NCBI GenBank assembly: GCA_013396635.1
Contig: WBMW01004113.1
Location: 169,425-233,424, forward strand
DNA: 64,000 nt
Direction of reading: 5' to 3'
Source: Penelope pileata
Lineage: Eukaryota > Chordata > Aves > Galliformes > Cracidae
The notes beneath the pieces are model-generated. The model searched no databases, was not told where the DNA came from, and saw nothing but the letters and a program-made list of their open reading frames with translations. A program made the position numbers and the translations under genes. This document shows, piece by piece, positions 10,735 to 21,867 of this stretch; the stretch's first letter is position 1, and the number at the start of each line of letters is the position of its first letter.

Positions 10735-11829
10735 CATGGTTTGGACAGGTTCACACTTTGCTGCGTGAAAAACTGTCTGGTGGGCTGGGCCCAGAGAGCA
10801 GTGGTGAATGAAGTTAAATCGAGCTGGCATCTGGTCATGAGTGGTGTTCCTCAAGGGTCGATATTGGGGCCCATCCTGATTAACATCTTTATTGATGATC
10901 TGGATGAGGGAATTGAGTGCACCCTCAGTAAGTTTGCAGACGACACCACGTTGGGAGGAAGTGTCGATCTGCCTGAGGGTAGGAAGGCCCTACAGAGAGA
11001 TCTGGACAGGCTGGATTGATGGGCTGAGGCCGGTGGGATTAAGTTCAATAAGACCAAGTGACGGGTCCTGCAGTTTCGTTACAACAATTCCATGCGACTC
11101 TACAGGCTTGGGGCAGGGTGGCTGGAAGACTGTGAAGAGGAAAAGGACCTGGGGATGTTGGCTGATGCTTGGCTGAACGTGAGCCAGTAGTGTGCCTAGG
11201 TGGCCAAGAAGGCTAATGGCATCCTGGTCTGTGTCAGAAATAGTGTAGCCAGCAGGAACAGGGAGGTGATTGTCCCTGTGTTCTCAGCTCTGGTGAGGCC
11301 ACATCTTGAGTACTGTGTGTTCAGTTTTGGGCCCCTCACTTCAAGGAAGACATCAAGGCCCTGGAGCATGTCCAGAGAAGGGCAACAAAGCTGGTGAGGT
11401 GTCTGGAGCACAAGTCTTAGGAGGAACTGCTGAGGGAACTGGGATTGTGTAGTCTGGAGAAAAGAAGGCTCAGGGAAGACCTTATTGCACTCTACAACTA
11501 CCTGAAAGGAGGTTGTGGTGAGGTGGGGTAGGCCTCTTCTCCTGGATCACTAGAGAAAGGATAAGAGGTAGTGGCCTCAAGTTGTACCAGGGGAGATTCA
11601 GGCTGGATATTAGGAAAACATCCGAAAGAGTGAGTGGTCAGACGCTGGAACAGGCTGCCTGGGGAGGTGTTGGAGTCATCATTCCTGGAGCTGTTCAAAA
11701 TATGTCTGGGTTAGGTACTAAGGGACACAGTTTAGTGGTTTAATGGGTAAACTTGGTTCTAGGTGCATGGTTGAACTAGATGATCTTGGAGGTCTCTTTC
11801 AACCTAGATGATTCCATGATTCTATGATT
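10735..11829 (+). mobile_element. CR1 LINE, 5'-truncated (copy C)
   Basis: A forward CR1 copy that begins within the reverse transcriptase domain and runs to the 3' tail. The 10720-11019 frame contains LDRFTLCCVKNCLVGWAQ, MSGVPQGSILGPILINIFID and LSKFADDTTLGGSV, so the RT active-site box FADD is intact. After a stop, shifted frames carry the C-terminal region (KKANGILVCVRNSVASRNRE). The 3' end shows the CR1 UTR gatgatcttggaggtctctt followed by attccatgattctatgatt. Multiple frame changes show that it is inactive. Confidence 0.95.
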
Positions 11830-14800
11830 TCCCTTGATTCACTGATGTTTTCTAAACGCAATTTCCAAACTCTAACAATGTCATCCATTTTGTGTTGTAA
11901 AGATGTAAAGATCACACATTACCCTCTGGAGCTGGTGGCAACAGAACTTAGGGTCACATTTCCAAAGCAAAACTTCAGCCTGGCAGGTAGCACTTCTCTC
12001 TCCATCTCCTGTAGCCTGCTGGTGCACACTTCTGTATGAGATGCTTCTTAGAGGCATCCAGCTTTCACAGTGGTGGCTGCACGTTGCCAGAGCAGGAGTG
12101 TGTCTGCCCAAAGCAGCTGTCAAAGAAGAAGCCCTGTGCCTGTGAGTGCAGCCCAGACCTCAAACACCAGCTCTGCTCCAATCAGAGGACTTCTGATACG
12201 GGGCTGAGCAAGTAGGTAGAAGTGCTAGCCATGGGCCACTTCAGTGGCCAACAGTTCTGGGATCTGGGGTGAGGGTGTCTCATTGCAGTCTGCATTTAAC
12301 AGCATATTCACGTGCTGCCAGGGATTTCAAAGGCCAGCTGTATTGAACAAGGCCAAACCACTTCCAGCACAACTGTAGGTGCAAGCTAGATTCGTACAAA
12401 TAGAGAGTGGCTACTGTCATGGAAATCAAATAAAGTTGCTCCATGGTATTTGCATTTAGCGTGAGAAATTGATAGGGGTGCAGAAAAACAGACCCAGCTT
12501 CTGAAGGTTAGTCCTTTGACAAGACACATGCATAGAAACTCATGCTGGAATTGTTTGCAACAATGGAAGCAGCGATAGCTTTGTCTTTAAGGGACCATCT
12601 AATACTTGTTCCAGAAACTCAGCCTGTTTTTGAGTTAAACTCTTGTGCTGCAGCCCAATGCAGTACAATGTGGTACTCAGGCTCCTAAATCCATGGAAGT
12701 TTGTCAGAGGCATACTGACGCAGTTCACAGTTCAAAATACAGCAGACATCACCTGTGGGATTCTTAAGAAAATCATCTTCAATATTGAAACATTTCTAGG
12801 AGTGCTCAAAGGCTTTCCTTTTATCTAGAGAAGCAAATACATAGTTACTGGGGAAGGTTACTTTCAGATCAGCAAGAAAACTTATCTAGGATAAACCTGT
12901 GTGTAACAACATTATACTACGTTATTGAAATCAACTAATTCAGCCCAATAGAGTGAATAACTAAATTGGTTAAGATTAAAGTTGCCCTGAAAATTCTTTT
13001 AGTTTCCGTACAAACCTCAGGATTTTCTGACTGCTGTTGATGATAGATATCACAGAGATACCTAATGAAGCTCGGATGCAAACTATCAAAAGAGCACACA
13101 GCAATCAGGGGGGAATTGGAAATTTAGATTAATTCTGTGTTTGCTAAGTCATTATTCAAGGGAAAAAACACAATCATTTCCACTAAGTTACTTGAAGACA
13201 GTAAGCATGATATGACAGAGGTTATTCACATTTCACTGGTACTTGGGAGTGCCAGTTTCCCTAGCAAGAAACAGTCTCCCTGTGTATGCACACAAGAAAG
13301 GGGAACCTGGGGCTGAGAAGACGAGACATAACTGAGAATAATAATAACAATAATCAGAATATCAGGAAACAGAAACTGATCAATCCCAACCTTTCAAATT
13401 CCAATCTGCTGCCTTAAATCACAAGTTCAACTATACTCCATGTTGTGGTTCTGCTCAGGGGCTGAATCATACCATATTTAGACATTCCCCCAGTAGATTC
13501 AGGAAGTGGTAAGTTCCTGCAGCCCACAGTGTGGGGAGGCAAGGCTCACAGACAACAGCTGCATTAAATCTACATCTGTTGAAGAGGGCCTATGCTTCTG
13601 GGCCTCATGAGGTGAATTGTCCATTCTTGTCCACTTGAGCTGAACTTTCTGGCTATGACATCACATGACACGTTAGATATTGCTAAGAAATATTACTGGA
13701 CTGTAACACTGGTTCTCTGCTAGCTGCAGTAGAGGACAGCTCTTCTGAAACATGTAGGACTTCTTCCCTCTAAAACAGGAGCAGCTGAAAAACTACCAAA
13801 TGCATTTTCATTCAGGATCTTGAACTGGGCATGAGTCACAGTCCTATATGAAAAAACATAGCAGCAGTAACAACAGATGCATCCACTTCAAATTAAAAAA
13901 GGGAGGGTTTTTTTTTTTTTTTGTGTGTGTCTGAATAAGCAGCTGGGGTTGGCAGAGTGGTATTTACAAGTTTGGTATGATAAAAATTTCACCTGTAATA
14001 CATTTTTATAGGGAAGACTGTTTTCCCAAATGTTAAATATGCCAGTTTTATTAGAGTGATCTTAAACAATCCTCCACTTACACTGACATTTTCATCCCCG
14101 TGTAAACAGCATGTTTTCCAAATGACCCTAAAAGCCATTGCTGTCTTTCATGATTCTCTCCTCCTGATGGATAGCAGAAATCTCAACTTTTCTTGTGTTG
14201 ATTTTTTTTGTCCCTTATATTACAATGGGTGTGCTCATGCAGCTGGTAGCCTCTTTCCTCTGAAGCTGCTTCACCCTTCAGTTGTTAACTTGCCTGTTGT
14301 TTTTTAAAATCATATATTTAAATATTTACGTACATTGATTGCAGTGATTGTCTGGAGACCTTGGTCCTGAGCACTGGGAAAGCCAGACTGAGAAGACTGC
14401 TCAAAAGAAGCTAACATGGTCTCTCCCACCAAGAAGCTGACTATCGTCTAGTTTCATTGCTTTCAGTAAAGGGGACTCTATATTCCCAAGCTGCTTGACC
14501 CCAGACAAGATCAAGATCATATACAATATGTTATCTCTGCTGCACAAGTTCAAGGCTGGCAATCTCTTACTTTATTGAAACTTGAACCCAAGAGATGCAA
14601 GAAGCTAACAGTGGAGAGACTTCTAATTTATATTCCACTCCCAACCCACTGCAGAAAAATCATACCAATAGTGCAGAGAAGTTTCAGACTTGAAAATGAA
14701 ACCTGGGCACAGATACTTAATTTTCTGTGTGCTTTTAAGAGACTAAAAGAGTCTACAATGGGTGTAGGCCAAGTATTGAGGCTGCTCAAGTTTTGATTGC

Positions 14801-16134
14801 ACTGAGAATAGGCTTAAATAAAAACCACAGGAAGACTTCAGGATCTGGCCCCATGTGGGGTGTTTAGGGTAGACTGACTGTCAGCAATTGGGTCAAGCCA
14901 ACAACTTCTGTCTACTTAAAATAAAGCCATTATTCTCAAACCCACAGCAGCTCCTGCTCCTGATGACTGCTGCAGTCTGATTGAAACCAGAATTAAGCAA
15001 AACCTTTTTTGGTCTCTGCTTCTAATTTAACTTCCCAGCCTTGCTATTTCTGGCTGTAAACATTTTTATTTTTTGCTCTGAGAGAGTTCAAAGTTTTCAG
15101 CTGATTGTGTCCAAGTAAGTTTTTGAGCCAGAAGCCTGTACTGCCTCTTGAACTTGCAAATAATTGGTCCAGCCAGGGATTTTTTTGTTATTGAGGAACA
15201 CTGGAGGAAATGGTCTGTAGGCATATCAGGGACAATCACGGCCTAACCTGTCCCAGGATATTTAATCAGTTAGATTGTGTTTAATATTCATGTCGTGATA
15301 GTATCCAGAGGTCCCACCAAGACCGTCAGTGAGACAGAAACTGTAGAAACACAGATGTTTACATGGTCTCTTTCCCAAAAGCTAACAATCTGAAAGCAGC
15401 CTATAAAATACGTACTTAAATAAAAAACAATAAGGTTGGTAAAGCTATCACTGCAGTGAATAATCTTATTTGCCTGTATTAAACTTACTTTATTCATTTG
15501 TTTCACCAGCAGTTTCCAGATTGTGTCCAATCAGCTAGCACAGAAAAGGGTGTTTCTGTGCAAAACTCACAGGAAATCTTGCAAGATCACTTGTTGCTAT
15601 ACTTTTGGAAGGCTGCAGTTAGTCCCTGTTAAAATGATTAGTACTTTAAATGAATGAGATCACCTACTGAATGAAAGCACAGCCAAGCCACACTCATAAC
15701 ATGATCTCATGCAGGCTTCAAGAATACCCCCCTGAGAGTTTTCTACAATTGTTCATCCAATTGTTATACATAACCTCTGTTCAGAAAGGAAATGTGGCTG
15801 ACAAAAATCAACTGAAAGAGCCCACTGGTGCCAAGAAAAATATTAAAAAGTGTTTGTGCCTGAGTGTTTTAATATATATTCTTTTCTCATCACCAAAAAT
15901 GAATCCACTCATTTTAAACAAATATACATAACGCTAACTTTCACATGCAAGGTCCATTTATTTATTTCAGAGGGGGCTCATGAGAAAGGGCTTAAATAAG
16001 CTGCTCATGAGCATCTCCATGCTGTAGATCCAAATATGGCACATTCTCTCTCCTTATGGTACTCATATAGTGCAACACTGTCTGAGCAGCTCCACCACCA
16101 ACAGTGCTTTTGTTTCATCTACAAGGCAAGAAAC
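11830..16134. other. Unique DNA, no gene seen
   Basis: More than 4 kb with no recognised repeat or gene. A T run at 13908-13922 is followed by a short (gt)n. ORFs stay below 85 codons and overlap on both strands, as expected by chance. Confidence 0.6.
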
Positions 16135-16350
16135 CATTATCAATCCTGTTTTACCAAAAGGCATGGAGGCACTGGGAGAAGAAAGCATCCAACTTTCAAG
16201 GAGTATTTTGGTGCTAAGATTACTTGGCAGATTTTCAGAATTTTTAATATCCAGCAAGCTGCAAGGTCCTTGCTGACACTCACGGAGGAAGCTTGCAGCA
16301 GAGATTTGAACGAGGTCACCAGATCCCCAGCGTAGCCTCCTAGTCACAAG
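16135..16350 (-). mobile_element. Ancient MIR/CORE-SINE-like fragment
   Basis: Read in reverse, this matches the layout of old tRNA-derived amniote SINEs. The plus-strand text has attatcaatcctgttttacc then ggcatggaggcactgggaga, close to the reverse-complemented MIR core in which a tail of the type attttacagatgaggaaact precedes gaggcac. At 16262-16345, aaggtccttgctgacactca, ggaagcttgcagcagagatt and tgaacgaggtc follow, the reverse of a SINE head ending in a degenerate B box (ggatttgaacc type). About 60 bases between 16200 and 16260 do not match and may be an insertion or decay. Such SINEs are sparse in birds. The overlapping 94-99 codon ORFs are accidental. Confidence 0.6.
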
Positions 16351-19300
16351 CTCAGCTTTCTTCCCATTTCACTGCCATGGAAGTCACTGCGAACTCAGAC
16401 ATTACACAGCATTGACTTTCTGTCTGTTTGAAGAAGAACTTTAGTCCTTGCAGTTGGACATTTTCTATCCCAGACGGCTCATTGCATTAGGCTGTCCCAT
16501 TGCCAGCTCTGTGCAGAGGCTAAAGAGAAGCTTCTCTGCACAAGACAGTTAAATGTGAAGATGTGGTTAGAATGGGAAAGCATAAGCATTCAGAAAAAAA
16601 AAAAATAGGAAAAGGGAAAAGAGAAGAGAACAGGGGATTGGCAGGAGCCGAAAAGAAAGAAACAGTCATGAGTTTTGTGGCATTGGTTTTGAAAGCTTTT
16701 CTGTGGATTAAATAGACTGCATGTACTGCATGTTTTGTATTACTAGCAGTTAGCCCCAAGTAGTGACATTACAATTGGTGAACAACTTTGACTGGGACAG
16801 CAGACATGATGCTACTGCCAGGATACAAAATACTTCATTTAGTAATGAATTTATTGAAAGTCCGTTTAATTACCTTTTACTGTATAAGCCACAGATCACA
16901 TTGACAAATTAGTACAAAGTCAGTGGCAGTGTGATCTACCAGCTTGTTTGCACAAAATACCATCCAATGATACTGTACCTCTCAAGCATACAAATGAGTT
17001 TTTCATTCTGCTGAAGTTTTCTAGATAGTCTCCCCACTCTCTCTCAAATGCAAATTTTCAGGATAGCACACTTTCTCCCAAGCTGTCTCTTGGTTTTCTG
17101 ACTGCTTCACTGGCTTTTTGAAGACTTTCTTTCTCTTTATGTGATACATTTGTTATTGGTAAGTTTGTCAATGTCAATGAAGTGTCCCCACACTTTTTCA
17201 AGAAAAAGAAGCTACTTGATACCCACTGACAACATCTGATCCCCAAAACCAAAGAATCATATGAAGACACAGGTGCAAAACAATGACAGAAGAGGCCCAC
17301 TACAGCTATGTCTCTTTGCCAGGCACAGTCCCAGCACAGGTTGCAAAGACAAATGTGCATATTGTTATTCACTTGAGCAGGGAGATCTCAGAGCAGAGGC
17401 AACAAATGGAGTTGAGCGATTTTTATTCTCCACCAGATGGTACAAAAGGAACTTCTTGCATGCAATTTCAGAGCTTGGATTTATATTTAACTTCATTTGA
17501 GCAGTACTGCCGTTTTCAGTTCTCTTTTCCACCCTGGAAAACCTGGACCTGATTCTCAGCTGATGTAACTTGGCACAGTTCCACCAAAAGCAGTGATGTG
17601 CATAGGCACAGGGGCAAGAAGGCAGTTTAGCCAGGGACCCTTGAGAAATCTCCGCTTTTAAGTGCTACCACAGACTGACATCCATGCAAAGAAAACAGGA
17701 TATCCAATTTTAAATTACTAAACAAGCCACATCCTGTAAACTGCATTCTATTCAGCTGACCGAGGAGATAAAATATGCTAGGACAGTACCTCTGCCTTGA
17801 TAGCACTGGTTTGCTTAAGTTCACAGCTGACAATCCATCCTGATGGAACTTTATCTCACCTGTTCCTCACCACTCCAATAGGAAGGACAGAGATGGAAGA
17901 GGGGGGCAGGTGGTGCTCTGCCATCCCAGCATACTATATAGCAGATGAGAGGTTTGTGGATGGTGTGCCTGGGGCTATGCCAGCCCTGTAGCAATCAGCA
18001 TAAGCTTTGAGTGGCTTCTACCCTTCAATGAACCCAGTCTCCAGACAGATAAAAATTAAGGAGCTGTCCTTCTAGGGAAAAGAATCACTTAATTGCAAAT
18101 GGATTTAAGAAGATTGCAAAGACCTGCCAGCTCAAAGCTGTTCAAAGAGGCAGTTTGCTGGTCTTTCACTAGTTCTTTGCTCTTCATTCATGGACCATCT
18201 GCTGTCAGGAGGCTTTTAAAACCCATCCAAGTTTTCTGAGCCAATCCCAGCTAATCAATACACAGAAACTATTTGGGAGCAGTTTTTGTACTCGGGTTTA
18301 CAAAACCTACTTTTTTTGATGATGCCTGTGCCACTTTACTCCCAGGACTGGTTTTGTCCTAAAGTTCTGCTCACCTCGATGTTTGTAAGTACAGACTCAG
18401 GAAAAAATGCACTTGTTAATTAGTGTCCACAAAGGCTAAAGCTAGAATCTTCTGTCTGTAAATAAGTTGGTGAGCGTATGCATGTGTGTGGCTGTGTCTT
18501 GTGGGCTAACACCCATAAACTTTTATGCTACAAAGGTTTTACATTAATATATGCTTTACATATTCATTTTTTGAGGGTGGAGAAGAGGTGGCATTAATCC
18601 AAAGGTGTCTAAACCAGAGCAAGATGCACCAAGCAAGATGAACCATTTCCCCAGTCATAATTTTATCACAACACTGCAAGCACATGCTTAATTGTTCACT
18701 TGCTTGCAGGACTGGCAGTACATTTTAACAGCTAGCCTTGTACGCTAGCTCAGACTGAAAGCCATCCATCTGGTAATGAGTATGCTGGCAGAAATATTTT
18801 GTTGATGGCTGCCCTCCACTATCCCCATCAATGAAAGGACTGCTTTGCTGGGAATGATGGAAGAACAACCTAGCACTCATGACCCCTCTTCCTTGAGTCA
18901 TACAAAGCAAAATGAGGAGGATGCAGGAAAAGGTCAAGTTTTATTGAGTAAAGGCTTGTATTTGGCTACAGGCAACCCAAGGACTCAGACCAGATATCAG
19001 TCATCAGGACAGAATGCAGAGAATTACCTGTAAGTAGACTTTCACTGTGGAGACACAAGGGCCAGGAAAAGCATGCCTAGTGCAAAGTCCTGCTGCTGGG
19101 TTAGTCTTACGTTGGGACAGGTTTCAGTAGATTGGCTGCTGGCTCATCATGCTGCATTATTCTGTGTACTGCCCTATGAATTCATTTGTGGCAGACAGTG
19201 GGCGAATTTGCCTGTTCTCCTAATGCCCTTGTGTGCAAGTACTCTCAGTTTGCCAGTACAGCATATTAAACTTCTGGTGGAAAGACAAAGATACTACTCT

Positions 19301-20019
19301 GGAAGATGAACTCTTCCAGCTATTAATGGATGTCAGATTTTGGGATAAGGAGCAAAAGGGAAAAAAGAGGCAGATGCAGGGTATGAGACTTGATGGAAGG
19401 AATTTTGGCAGTGGGGTTTGCCCTGACAAGCAGCAGGGTGCCTTGCTAAGGAGATCACGCAGGCTGCGTGCACAGGCCTGGAGTCATGGAGACAGCTGAT
19501 ATGAGTTTGGGTTTTGCCAGACAATAGCATTGTACTACACACACTGATGAAAACTTATTGGAGATGTCTGGAAAAGTAACTTTCTGGAGAATTCCCCACT
19601 GGAGTAGCTCCTTACTCATCTTTCCCACATGTGCAGCCACATGTGCAAATTTCTCTTGCTGTCAATGATGCCACCAGGTACCTGCTGCTGCTGTAGCATA
19701 TTCCAGAATGCCCATCACAGAGTATCTCATGGAAACCTTAGCTCCTCAGCTGCTTTGGCATTCCCCAAAATCACACACAAACAGGCCTGCCTATACACTT
19801 CTTATACAAATATTCTCCAGGAACTGATGCTTCTTCCTTTGTGATATTAAGGCCTAAAGTAGCACCAATACTCATGGAACTGACCTAGCTAACAGGAGAG
19901 GAGTGCCCTGTGTAGGAAGAATTCAGCGTAGTCCAGAGATGGAGCCCCAGATACTATCAGACAGCATTAATGTGAGGGGTTTATATGTTATTCTCCACAG
20001 CTTTTAAACGTACACTAAT
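16351..20019. other. Unique DNA, no gene seen
   Basis: No exon or gene recognised. It contains a purine-rich patch at about 16588-16640 (a-run followed by gaaaagggaaaagagaagag) and one old palindromic repeat remnant, listed separately. ORFs are at most 104 codons and have no domain. Confidence 0.6.
17548..17606. repeat. Old amniote palindromic repeat, remnant
   Basis: The bases cctgattctcagctgatgta, then acttggcacagttccaccaa and aagcagtgatg, fit a degenerate copy of a well-known amniote interspersed hairpin. In that repeat, cctcagctggtgtaaattgg is followed by a gctccattgaagtcaatgga centre. Only the left arm and centre are discernible. Recognition is from memory of this motif, and no family name is claimed. 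Confidence 0.45.
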
Positions 20020-20600
20020 CAAAAGCCTCCTAGCCTGCATTAAGCATTGCATTACCAGCAGGTTGAGTGAGGTGATTCTTGCCCTCTACTCACCTGTGGT
20101 AAGAGGTCTGGAGTGCTGGGTCCTGTTTTGGTCTCTGCAGTACATGAGAGACATGGACATACTGGAAAGGGTCCAGCAAAAAAACCCCACCAAGATAATT
20201 AACGGACTGGAGCATCTAACATATGAAGAGAGCTGAAAATGTTCAGCCTATCGAAGAGAAGGCTAAAAAGCAGATTTTATCAAAGTGTATAAATAACTAA
20301 AGGAAGGGGAGTACTAAAGGAAACGGAGCCAGGCTCTTCTCAGGGATTCCCGGTGACAGAACAAGAGGAAATGTTCCATTAACCGCAATTACATTAATTA
20401 TTCAATTTAAATGTAAGAAAAAGCTTTTTTTTTTGCTGTGAAGATAGTCAAGCACTGGAAGAGGGCTTCTAGGTATGTCATGGAATCTTCATCCTTGGAG
20501 GTGTGAAGCCCAGCTGGACACAGCCCTGTGAAACTTGCATGCAGCAGAGTTGGATTAGATGATCTGCAGAGGTCTCTTCTTTTCTCAGCCGTTCTGGGAC
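20020..20600 (+). mobile_element. CR1 LINE, old and highly diverged (copy D)
   Basis: A forward copy of the CR1 3' region. The translation of 19985-20236 shows SLLACIKHCITSRLSEVILA and LERVQQKNPTKIINGLEHLT, matching the CR1 C-terminal block that in younger copies reads LLERVQRRATKMIRGLEHL. It continues with ttcagcctatcgaagagaag and ends near ttggattagatgatctgcag and aggtctcttc. The octamer tail is lost or not recognisable. Divergence is clearly higher than in copy F at 55097, so this is one of the older insertions in the window. Confidence 0.85.
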
Positions 20601-21269
20601 ATGCTCTCCTTTGAATCAAGGACAACGATGCTAATTCAGCTTGTCTGATCCCAAGACAATTGGACTACAGGTAATGCTCCATAAGTGCACAGGGTTTTTT
20701 CTTTATCACCTCTCCATATGAGCACTTGAAGTGAGAGTCAAAGAAAGTTGGTGTGTTATGCTTGGATGTTAGCAAGATACTTAATACGTTGTCTGTCATT
20801 GCAAACTGTCCCTCAATGCTAAAATCAGCATGCTTTATATGCACTGATGTTACAGAATCTGTACTAAGTAAAAAGACACAGATTCAGACTATTTCCAGTT
20901 GCAGGCTAGAGGCAGGATGTCCAAAACTGAATCTGTCTGAGAAATAATTTCCTTCTGATGTAAAAGACACTCTCTTTTTAATTCTCCCTCATGCAAATAT
21001 CATTCCTTTCTTACTCATAAAATGGGTCCAAATGTAAGCCAGCAAAATGAGTGTCTAATGTGTCCCCAGGTAAGTATCAGCTTCTACCCATTATGAAAAG
21101 CTCTATGCAAGTCTGTAGAAAATAAGTGGCTCCTTAAGTGAATGTTTTCTGGAAAAAAAATAAATGCTAGGTCTCAGAAATGTTTCAACACTTTCTATGG
21201 AGGGGAAAAAGAAATTAAAAATAAAAATCCATATCTGTAATATCTCAGCTGAAATTCTGCATGAGGTCT
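20601..21269. other. Unique DNA, no gene seen
   Basis: Short stretch between an old CR1 and an LTR. No gene or repeat recognised. Confidence 0.55.
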
Positions 21270-21867
21270 TGTGGTGGTTTCACCCGGATGGGCAGCTAAA
21301 CTGGGCTGAGATAAGGACAGGGAGATTGCTCACCAACTGCTGTCATGGGCAAAACAGACTCAGTGTAGAAAGATGAGTATAATTTATTGCCTTTTACTAA
21401 AAGACTAGAGTAGTGAGGACTAAAAGCAAACTAAAACCATCTTCTTCCCATCCATCCTCTCCTACATCATCCCCCAAGGAGAATGGGGGCTGCAGTCAGT
21501 CTCTGCCACTTCTCCATGGTCACTCTCTGCCCTTGCTTTATGTGGGGTTCCTCCCATGGGATGCCCTCTTTCCTGAACTGATCCTGCGTGGGCTTCCCAC
21601 AGGCTGCAGCTCTCCAAGCACTGCTCCGATGTGGCTCCATACCACAGCGCCTACCCTTCAGAAGCACACTGCTCCAGAACAGGGCCCCATGGGCAGCAGC
21701 TCCCCCAGACCTCCTGCACAACCATGGGCTCCTCTCCACAGGCTGCAGCTGTGGAGGTCCCCAGCTCCTGCAGGGACTCTCCATGGGCTGTGGCTTCCTT
21801 CATGACACTCCACTGTGTGCTACTCTAGGTGCTGCACATGGAGATCTTGCCATGTAAATCCAATACA
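21270..21867 (-). mobile_element. Avian endogenous retrovirus solo LTR
   Basis: A 598-bp element starting tgtggtggtttcaccc and ending gccatgtaaatccaataca on the plus strand, with TG and CA termini. The sequence is the LTR type, common in birds, that has repeated clauses such as gggctgcagctc and ctgcgtgggcttcccac. The minus strand is the likely sense strand, because it places an AATAAA polyadenylation signal (tttatt at 21383-21388 on plus) near the 3' end, upstream of ctgggcagctaaac-type sequence. Candidate duplications ggtct/ggccc are too diverged to trust. The element is shorter than I remember for the family, so it probably carries internal deletions. No gag, pol or env sequence lies next to it. 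The 130-codon and 105-codon ORFs here are artefacts of GC-rich LTR sequence. Confidence 0.75.

Noticed and set aside
21413..21857. ORFs of 130 and 105 codons on opposite strands
   Set aside because: They lie inside the GC-rich LTR, and the residues follow the ggctgcagctc clauses.
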